Of a stretch of DNA of 64,000 nt, positions 54,501 through 64,000 are shown piece after piece. Both the position numbers and the translations under genes were made by a program. Source of the DNA: Smittia aterrima. Its lineage: Eukaryota; Arthropoda; Insecta; Diptera; Chironomidae. The notes beneath the pieces are model-generated. The model had not been told where the DNA came from. It ran no database searches and saw only the letters and a program-made list of their open reading frames with translations. How positions within the stretch are numbered: the stretch's first letter is position 1; every line of letters starts with the position of its first letter. The stretch is taken from NCBI GenBank assembly GCA_033063855.1, contig CP093830.1:13206854-13270853 (forward strand), written 5' to 3'.

Positions 54501-57500
54501 ATTTGTGAAGGAATCTCGATAAAAGTTTGTTGTTGTAAACGAAAAAATATTTCGATGTTTGAAAAGTTGAGAATACACGAATATTGATAACAAATGATCA
54601 AACAAAACTTTTCCGTGGAATTTGTGGAAAAGTTTGAAAACCGTGCGTGGCGATTATAAAGTTTTCAAAGAGCTTTTTTCCCGATTGCCTCTCATTGATA
54701 ACAGAATGTTCTTGTTAGTTCAAACACGCGATTGTGGAACAAAACAAAGAAAAAAAGAATGGTTTTCAATGTTCTGCTATCATCGAGCAAGGATCGTTCG
54801 TAACGGACAAAGGTTGTGCAAAAAATGAAATAATAATTTTAGTGTTTTCGCTTTGTGTTTGTGCAATCGAACGAATTAGACTCGGAAATCGATGCGATTT
54901 TTGTTTCAATTGTTCAACTGCTTTAACATCATAATAATCAGAGGATACTCGAGCTTAGGAGCCGAGAAAATTGCAATCGTTCGTGCCAAAACTCGAATTT
55001 GACCTTTTTGCATTGCAAAATCGAATTTTTGGCTAATGCAAGCACTAGCGATGCTCATGCCTACAGAAAATCGAAGATTTATTGGAACACAGAAGAAAAT
55101 CATGCAGAAGCTCGGAATTAAGTCAGTTCCCGTGAATTTATCGCAATTGAAAGTCACAAAAGGACAACGCACAACTGAAAGTTTATTTACGAGCTTAGAT
55201 TATCGATGAGAAATTTAATGCGATGCTCGGCGAGCGGATAACTTTAGCAGGAAATCCCCAATTTAATATGGAACAAGAGTTTCACGTACGACGATCAACT
55301 TCGCATAAATTTAAGACTCTTTTCTTCATAACTCGCTTCCACCTTTCGATCTGATTTCTCAAGATACCAAAAAACTTTTTCCTTTCGGATGAGGATGAAG
55401 TGTAAGCCTTATTAGATTTATCCTTGTTGTCAAGGCTTCGTCGTTTCTCTCTCAGGGCAACCGAAGGGTCATTTTACGAAACACGCACAAAATGGCTTTG
55501 TCCCGTGCTCTCAAACGCAGAACAGTTTTTTTTCCCATCGACCACAGTCGAGCACTCGAAACAATTTAGTCCACGTCAAGGACAGATTCTAGTAAAGTTC
55601 TCTTGAATTAATTTCAATTCAGCGATAAAGTTTCGTTTTTTCTTTTGCGCTCGAATCATTCGCGTGCTGAAAAGGGGAAAAATTCGAATAATCAGGTTGA
55701 GTCCTTCGCCAAGTTCAACACGGAAAAGCTTAGGGTTTTTGTGTGTGGAAATTGTGCTTTTCGTGTCAGCAGTACAATCGTTGGAAAAGAATATGGAACA
55801 GCCTGCGTTATTTGCCTACGACGCGAGAGCGAGAAAAATAAAATAAGCTGCAGCGAATTTATCGTGGATATTGAACACATGCGCCATTTTGAACGAAGAG
55901 ATTTGTTGGCCAATGATGTGATGCGAATCAATAAAAAATGAGCTTTAATTTCGTGGCGTTTCGACCGAAGGTTAAACCTTTTGACCAAATTTTTTTGAGT
56001 GTAAATCTGACATCATCTTTAGACGAGTTTCGATTAAAATTCTGATTTACATATTTGAAGGAGCCGAGGGTTCATTAAAAATCTATGTCACAGAAGAATC
56101 GTTTCATTCTAAATTTAATCGACAATCTCTAACGATAACTTTACAAGCAAAAGGCAGCCCGCATCCAAAATCGTTTTGATGTTGCCACAAATACCCTCTC
56201 GCTTATCTAGTTTCCAAACCAAAAAAAGTGGTTTTCAATATCGAAACATTTTTATTTTCTTTTCGTCATTCGAAAGGAGAGAGATGATGATGAAATTATG
56301 GAAACCCGAAATCATAGCCGGTCGAAGCTTTTTATTAGAAGACTAAAGAAGAAGCGCCTTAGAAATGTCCAAAAACTGTTATTTTCCTATTGGCTTGTTG
56401 TGTAAAAGATGAACAGTTATGATGAAACCAGAAATTTATGGAATTTTTTAGACTCTCGAGCAACACACAAAAAATAATTTTGGATATCAATTTGAATAAA
56501 TTACATGGATTTCGGCTCTTTCCATTAGGCATTTTGAGGCGAGATGAAGAGACGATTGGTGAATAAAAGTTTCCATAATGAGCTTGAGTCTTGAAAAATC
56601 GCATAATTAATTGAACTGTCGAAGAGACTTTCGGTCGTTTACGTCACTCAACTTTCCCCCCCTCCTGCGTTTCGCTATTTGCCAATTATTGAATTTTTAT
56701 TCAGCATAAAACAATCGAATTATGCTCGAGTTCATTCTTCTAATCGAATAACATTCAGGTTGAGTCAGCTCGTGTGTAGAAATGCAACTGAAAATCGATA
56801 ACGAACGTGAAGCAAAAAAAGAGAACTTTTCATGCAGCGATCGCGCACTTAACTAGAACAAATTGATCTGCAGGCGCGCAAAAAAAACTTTTCTCTTGTC
56901 ATCTTGTTCAGCGCTTGAAACTTTCCGACCTCAGCAAAGTTATTATTGCCTTCATTAAGTTTTAAAGCTTACATCACTAAGCGGTGGTTGCTGTGAACGT
57001 CTTCCACTGTTCTGTCTTCTTCCTCGTGCAAAACTTTTCCCCTGTTGTGTCATTTCCCGATGAAAGCTTCGTTCGCTGAACAATGTTTTGAATGAAAAGT
57101 TTTTTTTTTCAAAAAGGTTTTTCTCGAGACCGAAAATTACGACATGAAATTATAGTTTCATGAGAAGGAGAGGTTAACTGGAATTTTCACCTCGTTGTCG
57201 CCTTTTGGCCTCGTGATAATTTGTTTTTCATGTTGCGCTTCTCACAACAGGGATGGAAGCTTGGAGCGATCAGGGATATGACTTTAATTTACTTTTCCAC
57301 CGAACGAGCTTTTAGATTCCACTTGTCCCCTCTTTTCTATTTGCACGAGTTGCTTTGAAACAGATCCAACGAAAGTTCCACTCGATTCAATGATGTGGCA
57401 CACATGGGGCGATCAACAAAAGAAAATTGAGTGACATGTGGTTGTGTGCATGATCCAATATTGACTCACGGCCAGAGAGAACGAACATTATGGGCTTCTG

Positions 57501-59840
57501 TCGATATCGAAGCAAACTGTGCTCCCCCGAAAAAAAAAGTTCTGTGCTGTCCTTTCGTAATTAATTTGTTGGCTTGGTTGGCTCTCGACTGCGATGTTTC
57601 TCGTGGTGATTTCCGAACCGATGATTACATTGATTTATTGCATAATATGTCTAAAGTAGTTTGATTTATGAATCACTAAATTAATGAGATTGTATCGTTC
57701 GAAATAGAATTTTTGAAATGTCCAGAGAGCAAGAGTGTTGCAAACCAGATCTAGCAGCAACCTCGTTTTCTATTCATAGTTGTTTTATCAACTTGAGCTT
57801 TCGAAAAAAAAATAAGAACTGCCGACAATTTGATGCAGCTGCACACCGTCTTAGTAATTTATGAGAGGAATGAAATTCCTTTTCACTGCAGTTGCTTCTT
57901 CGCATGAAGCTTTTTATTGCATTAAAATATTTTCCAAAAGGAACTCATTTCCTTATTAAAACGAATGAGTTAGACGAAAAACGAGAGAATGAGAATTGAA
58001 CTTCCAGTTTCGCTGTTTGCATGAAATCTAATTAAATTATCTGATTATTTATTTACTTTTCATGACGCTTGCCAAAGCAAAGCAAAAAGCGAAGCTTGGC
58101 TCGAGCGAACGAGTATCATGTTGTATGCTCTTTGCAGGTCCGCGCTATGAGAAAGTAGGGAATGAGTTTTAATTAATTTGAGTAGGAACGCTTCCTATTT
58201 CGGTTCGGACGGACCGAGATAACAGCGATAGCAGTCAGTAAATTTGATGTCAGCTTGTTCTATCGCAAGCGAGAACGTGAAACGACTCAGAAATGTCTGT
58301 GTATGTCGTGAAATGTGAATGAGAGGCAATATGGAGCAGTAATAACAAAATAAACATATGTTCAAACAATTCTGTCATTTAAATAAAATAATAAAAGTAA
58401 AAGCTTTAGTGCAAGTTTGTGCTTTGGACACTCAAAGTCTCATAGACCTGGGCAGTTGGTTCGCCACATAAATTTTAATTGCGAATGGACGAACTCTTTG
58501 CTCGTTATTGCCCCAAAAAATAAAAGCCATTTAGAGTAAACTTTCAACACACATTTGTGTTTTCCACACAATTATCCGCGTAGAGAGACTAAACGCTTTC
58601 GTATAGTTCACGTGACCGGAGACGTCGTTGCCACGGCTGTTGAGAAGGCTAAAAAAAAGTTTTGCGAGAATAAAATTTCTTAATGTTTCATCCACGTGTC
58701 GAGGTAAACTTTTTAATGTAAAATTATCTTCATCGAAAAACGTGTACAACAACAAACAAAGAGATTAAATTTAGGTCGCGTGTGTGTTCGCGAGTTGAGG
58801 GAAGCGCTTGAGAAGTAAATTTAAAAGCGATAATTTAAATTAGAGTAAACTTCTCGAAAGGTTAACCTGAATCGAAAGTTATTCCGCTTGAATTTCAATT
58901 AGTTTCGACGAATAAAACGATTATTGAAACAAGTGTCGTTTGGTCCTCCCTCAGCTCACTTGCCACGTACTGTCAAATCGATTAAAAGCTGTGTAAACTC
59001 AACAGACAAAAAAAATGTTAAAAGAGAAATATATTGAAGCAATTTTAAGTTTATCGTGTTGTTACGATGTGAAAAACACCGAATAACGAGAACTTGTGAT
59101 TATTTTTTTATATTTTGTTGTTCTCGTTGGCGGAAACTCGAACTTTGTAAATGAATTCTGTAAAAAAAAAAGAAAAAAAAAACTTTCGACTGTGATTATT
59201 TTTAAATTTTCAATTATTTTCGAAACATTTTGCCCTTTGATTCGTTTCACGTGAAATCAGTTTTTTTAGTAGCAATCATTCAAAGTTTCGTTTTTATTAA
59301 GATTTATTTAAATTCATGGCTTTACGACGATTGACGAATTATTTTTAACAAAAAACAAACTTTTAGATTCTAACCATCAAAGTCACACACATAAACCGAA
59401 CGAATTGTGATGAAACTTCATGAAATTGTGAAATCATTTGATTAAATAAGAATCTCAAAAGAAGCGAGGACAGAATCAAAATAAGAAAACCAAGTGCTTA
59501 AAATATTTTCGAATCGCGGAAAGAACTCAATACTCAAAACAACAAAAACCCCGAAACGGATATCGAGTGAGCTAAAGAAAAGCTAAAATATAAAAAAAAG
59601 TTGAACTGAAACCTACAATGCAATAAAAACAAAAAAAAATAATTAATAAACTGAGGCTGTTTTCTACAAATTTTGTAAACGCGCGAAGAAGCTTTGGACA
59701 TCATCGAATCACACCAACCGAAACTTGAGGGTACTTAGCTTAAAACGGAAACCACCAACACATCACTGAGTGTATTCCACATCACACAAAATAATTTAAG
59801 AAGACATTTTTTCGAGGATATTAAACAACAAAAAGTAATT
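51550..59840. other. Large first intron of the Pasilla/NOVA gene
   Basis: About 8.3 kb with no recognised gene on either strand other than the weak exon candidate at 52247. Short open frames here are low-complexity or lack family motifs. Regions of this size in neural splicing-factor genes usually hold enhancers and alternative promoters; I cannot locate any. Confidence 0.5.
52247..52352 (+). other. Possible cassette exon of the Pasilla/NOVA gene
   Basis: After a CATCAG acceptor, a frame compatible with the phase-1 end of the exon at 51549 encodes a charged, protein-like stretch including EKRRSPSDAELVEEDSAKRK, with GC-richer codons than the flanking DNA. The only nearby donor (AG|GTCAAT at 52353) is weak and gives phase 2, so inclusion would shift the frame relative to the phase-1 first exons. 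It may be a poison exon, a real exon with another donor, or chance. Confidence 0.25.
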
Positions 59841-60165
59841 ATGCTGCATTCCACTTCATCACCACCACTTCAATCTCTTCTCCAACGCAATTGCTCGCCA
59901 ATGAAGCAAAGCTCAACAATGAACGGTCCAAGCAGTGCACAGGACAGTTACTTCATATTCGATGAGCTTTCGACGGCTTTACCCGAACGCAACAATAACT
60001 CTGAGAACAATAAAATTATCGGCAACAGTTTCTCGATGCAATCGAATAAGTCTTCGTCTGTTGGTTCGAGCATTGGTGGCTCAACGAACACGTCAACAGC
60101 GACCAATCTCTCAGCAACATTCCAGCGTCCACATTACAATCAACAGCAACAACGATTCGGTTTTG
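59841..60165 (+). CDS. Candidate alternative first coding exon (Ser/Asn/Gln-rich), possibly of Pasilla/NOVA
   Basis: An ATG at 59841 opens 108 codons rich in Ser, Asn, Thr and Gln (for example SSVGSSIGGSTNTSTATN and NQQQQRFGFG), ending at a good GTGAGT donor at 60166 in phase 1. The exon at 51405-51549 also ends in phase 1 with a Gly codon split after its first base and a GTGAGT donor, so both could splice to the same KH exon downstream. Upstream, AT-rich sequence with many short A runs resembles an insect 5' UTR. It may instead be the first exon of another gene to the right of the window. Low-complexity protein of this kind is common in insect RNA-binding proteins and transcription factors. 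Confidence 0.5.
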
Positions 60166-63100
60166 GTGAGTTATGATTATAAACAAAACAAAAAAAAAAC
60201 AATCAACACTCATGAAAAATTCATCATCAAAGTCACATTTTCTAAATCGACGCTGCTTAAATTTTAACAAAAGTCCTCCGGAATATTAATAATTAAAACG
60301 TTTGAATCAATTCATCAGATAGATAGATAAACTCGCCACCATCCGGGGAACGAGAAAGTTTATAATTCATGCTGACAAATGAAATCCGTGAATTTCAAAC
60401 TCAGTACGGGAAGGGACAAAATGAATTATGCACATAAAAGTTTTACGATACTTTTAAACAAAACGATCGAAGTCGTGAACTGAAACTAAAGATAATCGTA
60501 ACAGCAGTTCGTTAAAGTGTGATTTAACTTTCCATTGTAATGATTTACGAGTCGCTCGAAACATTGATTGATGAGAGAAAGAAGCTTGATTTGCGAAAAC
60601 CATTAAAAAATTTGAAGGCACACACCGAGCGTTTACTTATCTCATCACACTCGTAAGCATTTTCTCTGCGGGGAGAGAACAACGTGAAGGAAAGTCTTTC
60701 GTCATCGGGTTTTATGATCATGCTCGTAAAAGTGTTTCGAAAGATATTTCACATAACAAGGATACGGGCAAATATATCCACTCACTGCAGTTTCAATTTT
60801 CCTCCTCAACCTGAACCAGCGAAAACGTTGTTGTTAGGAAAAATCTTTTATGTTGACATTGCTGGAGATGATACTTGTCAACGACATATAATAACAATTC
60901 ACAATTCATTCTGGGAGTGCTCTCTCTCTCTCTCTTGTTTTGTTAGCTGAGGTTTCTGATGACATTTATTTCAATCTGATACCAGCAACAGAGGGACAGA
61001 GAAAGAGATTGAAGGAATGAATTAAATCTAAGAAGAGAAAATATTTTTCTTTCATCTTCAGACTAAAAAATGAGATAAAAAAATTTATTTATTAAGTTAC
61101 GAGTCACAGCCAAATCAACAACCACAATCACCTTTCATCATATTATCATCATCAGAACTCTCTTACATAAGTTTCATCGCCTTCATTATCACCTGCTCGC
61201 TTCAGGGACACAAACAGAGAATCTTGTTGCCTCCTATTTATTATAATCAAGCATTATTTGTAATTATTAGTTCATTCTTTCAGTAGATAAAAACATGAAC
61301 ATGTTGTGAAAGAAACAGTTTAAAGATTATGAAACATACGAAGAATGAGAAGCTTCTTTAAATTTTCGTTTAACTTGATTTTTCTTTCTTTTAAGACTCT
61401 TTTTGTTTAACGAATTAAAGAAAAGAATATGAAATTGTTGTCACATTGTTTAGGCTCATAAACACACAAAAACATAAGGGACGAGGGTGGCGGTGGGTGG
61501 ATTAAGAGAAACTCGAGATGTACTCGATCTCTCGAGATTCAACCTCCGCTCCGCTCTCATCCCTCCCGACTTTCTTCTTCCTTTCGCGGCAAAATATAAA
61601 ATTGTGTTCTTTTTGGTCTCAGGATTATTTAATCGCCACATCATTTTTATTCATCTTTCTAATGATTAATAAAACAAAACAGAATCGAACGATAATCACC
61701 AAAGATACATTTTACTTACTTGCATGCGCTGAACTGCAAAAAGCGTTAAGGGAGCGGAGATTAATGTGAAGGAAGCTTTCAGTTTATCGTCGTCGTAAAG
61801 CTTCACGACGCTCTGCTCTCTTGACGTGAGAATTTTGTTTATTAATAATTGAAGACTTATTGACGGATACGTGTAATATAATTTTTCAGCATATTAAGTT
61901 ATATAATGCTCGCTCTCTCTCTTTCTCTTTCTGCAAACATACTTTATTGATATCATAAGCTCCGCCAAAATATATTTACGACAGCCTAATAATCATCATT
62001 TAGTGTTATCAACAATCCAACCCAAAAAAAAAATCCATCCATTTATTATTATCAGCTTTAATGTTGTAAATACAGAATCACTGATCGATAAGCCTCAAAA
62101 TAAACTTCGAATCTCATAAATCAACGATTGTCTTATGGAATAGTTTCATCGCTCTTGTGATTCATCGTAAATTACGATAACGACAGAGTCTTTCATTATC
62201 AGTGAAGCTACAGAACTTAAATTAGAACGGCCACTTTCAATGTTCCGCTATTGCATTTAGATTAGAGAAATTTGCCGCTTTACGACCGTAAACTTTTCCC
62301 CCGTTCAATTTCGTTACAAAAAAATCTCTTCCCAACAAAAAAAAAAGCGCCATAAGCAATTTTCCGGTGAAAAAGTTTTCGACATCGAGATAGAGAATAA
62401 AATCGCGCAATAAATTAGTGGCTTTATTCACGGTACGAACGCAGAACTATCGCAAAAACTGTTAAGCTATTTTCGTGGTTTTTCCTCGCTATCGGAATCG
62501 CTTCACCACCATGCACATTGTCAGCGAGAAAGTGTTAGCTGAACGCTAAACTAAATATTTAAACAACGTTTTATAAAAAACGACGATTCCTGCAGAAGCA
62601 AATTTAATTAAATTCGGCAAATTTAATTCTCTGCTTGCGCAGTAAAGAAAGTTTTTCAATTTTCAGCAGTTAGAGCTTGAGAATCACTTGAAAAAGTTTT
62701 CTAATGAAACTAAAACAGCTCCTCCAATTCGTTTCCAACAAAAGACAGGATGCGTCCGTGTAAAGTGAATTAAGGTTAACGATCAATTTTCCTTCGAAAA
62801 AGCTTCCGCGAGAAATTTTTCACGGCACACTCCGAGAAGCAGCGTTTTCACTCTTCATCTCTTTCGAGAATGAAAATAATTGGATAATTGACAAATATTT
62901 TTTCAAGACTTGATTTCATCGGTCGCTCTCGCCCTCGGAAAAAAGGCAAAAGCAATTTTAAAATAACTGAATTTCTAGTTTTTGCATTTCTTGTGCCTTT
63001 GGCGTTTGTGTTTGATGTGAGGAAAACAAAAAAATTGTTACCGCTTCGGTGGACATTGATCAACGGAACGAAGAGACAATGTTTTGTGAGGATGAGGCCG

Positions 63101-64000
63101 ACACAGAGAGCGAACGATGCACACAGGAAAAGTTGTTTCGGTAGAGGAAAGTCACGTGGAGTGTTTCCCAGCGACTGCGCAAAGCTAAGTCGATGCGATT
63201 TGGCTTTAATTGAACGAAAACGATAGAAAGACAGCGGCAAACAACAAAAAAAAACGAAACGATGAATGGGAATTTCTCAATAAAAAAAAGAAAGAGTTCC
63301 GTAACAGAAATCGAGTCGAGTCATTGCCGAATGAAAAACATTTTCGTCTCGTTTGCGGCATGCGAATGAAAAAAAGTCGAATTTTCTCCAAAGTCATGTG
63401 AAAACTATTAATAAATGCCTGAAAAGGATCATTAGAGACCAACAATGTCTTCCCACATCCCCTTCGACCGACAGTGAAATGTTTCCGCAATAATCAATTT
63501 CTCTCTGATTATGAGAACGGCAGACGAAATAAAAAAAACTTGATTGCACGCATAACTTTGATGAACTCGATGCAATTTTGCAGATGAAAGCTTCAGGTCG
63601 AGAGAGATTTCACTTTGCACCTCATGTGCGAAAACTCAAAGCCGATTTGTAGGTCAAAGAGAATGAGCTAGCTCGGTCAGTTGCCAGTGAAGTGTTTTTC
63701 GTTTAGAAAACTTTTGATAATTCAAAAGAAACTTCCACACCTTTGAGCGACACTCGACGTCACAGTTTGCCTCGTTTCCTTTCTGCTGTGTTGAGGAATT
63801 TGCCTGCATTGTATCGATTCATACTTCACTGGATGTGTGTTGATAACAGAGTGTTAGTGCTCCGCAGAAAAGCTAGGCCATCGAAGGAAAACACCCTCGA
63901 AAGAAATTTCCGAACACATACGAAACTTCCTTGGATTTTCTTTTCTTCGTTTCGCACTGAAAATAAATATCTGGAGGCTTTCCGAAGCTTTTATTTTCCT
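60166..64000. other. Intronic sequence to the end of the window
   Basis: About 3.8 kb following the candidate exon, with (CT)n tracts at 60920-60935 and 61912-61930. No KH-domain coding sequence and no other recognisable gene or RNA gene on either strand. Confidence 0.5.
60920..60935. repeat. (CT)n microsatellite
   Basis: An uninterrupted CT run. A second, less pure CT-rich tract is at 61912-61930. On the minus strand these are GA runs, a type bound by GAGA factor in Drosophila, but such tracts are common by chance. Confidence 0.8.

Noticed and set aside
60684..60950. 88-residue plus-strand open frame after the candidate exon
   Set aside because: Composition and ending in a CT microsatellite look non-coding; no splice sites or motifs support it.
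1..64000. CRISPR arrays, operons, ribosome-binding sites, prokaryotic insertion sequences, tRNA or rRNA genes
   Set aside because: The window is eukaryotic nuclear DNA with spliced genes. No spaced direct-repeat array, rRNA block or complete tRNA cloverleaf was recognised by eye; a tRNAscan and Rfam search would settle the RNA genes.

Overview
This is animal nuclear DNA, almost certainly from an insect and most likely a dipteran. It is AT-rich, genes are split by short GT-AG introns, and the contents include an insect gustatory receptor, a CLIP-domain serine protease, the Na+/K+-ATPase alpha gene with its Drosophila-type alternative N-terminal exon, and the start of a NOVA/Pasilla gene. Compact genes next to long regulatory introns suggest a small-genome fly or midge. 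That placement is inference; the species cannot be read from the window.

Layout. 1-4194: 5' flank with no recognisable gene. 4195-17451 (+): Atpalpha, including four alternative 95-nt exons spread over 9.3-14.7 kb, then about 3.5 kb of AT-rich 3' flank holding one short GC-rich island. 21.2-23.1 kb (+): secreted CLIP serine protease. 23.2-24.3 kb (-): YqaJ-type nuclease. 24.5-26.35 kb (+): three consecutive small secreted-protein genes built the same way. 26.6-29.2 kb (+): NOP14, converging on a gustatory receptor at 29.2-30.6 kb (-). 30.8-38.5 kb: three paralogous minus-strand retinol-dehydrogenase-like SDR genes; between the first and second lie ETHE1 (-), a mitochondrial-type thioredoxin (+) and a decayed extra copy of an SDR last exon. 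38.65-41.96 kb (-): DNA2, sharing a 200-bp divergent promoter with an F-box protein (42.16-43.8 kb, +). 43.9-46.2 kb: a single-pass acidic membrane protein (-) whose 3' end has been tandemly duplicated with a 461-bp offset. 46.9-48.0 kb (+): BTB/zinc-finger protein. 49.9 kb to the end: promoter, 5' UTR and first coding exon of a Pasilla/NOVA gene, its very large first intron, and a second candidate first exon at 59.8 kb.

How genes relate. ETHE1 and thioredoxin are divergently arranged mitochondrial sulfur/redox genes. DNA2 and the F-box gene share a promoter with an E2F-like site, which fits S-phase expression of DNA2. The three SDRs are tandem duplicates at different stages of intron change. 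The small secreted proteins share an intron position and phase after the signal peptide and similar C-termini. Exon boundaries below were read by eye from splice consensus, reading phase and similarity to remembered families; none has transcript support.
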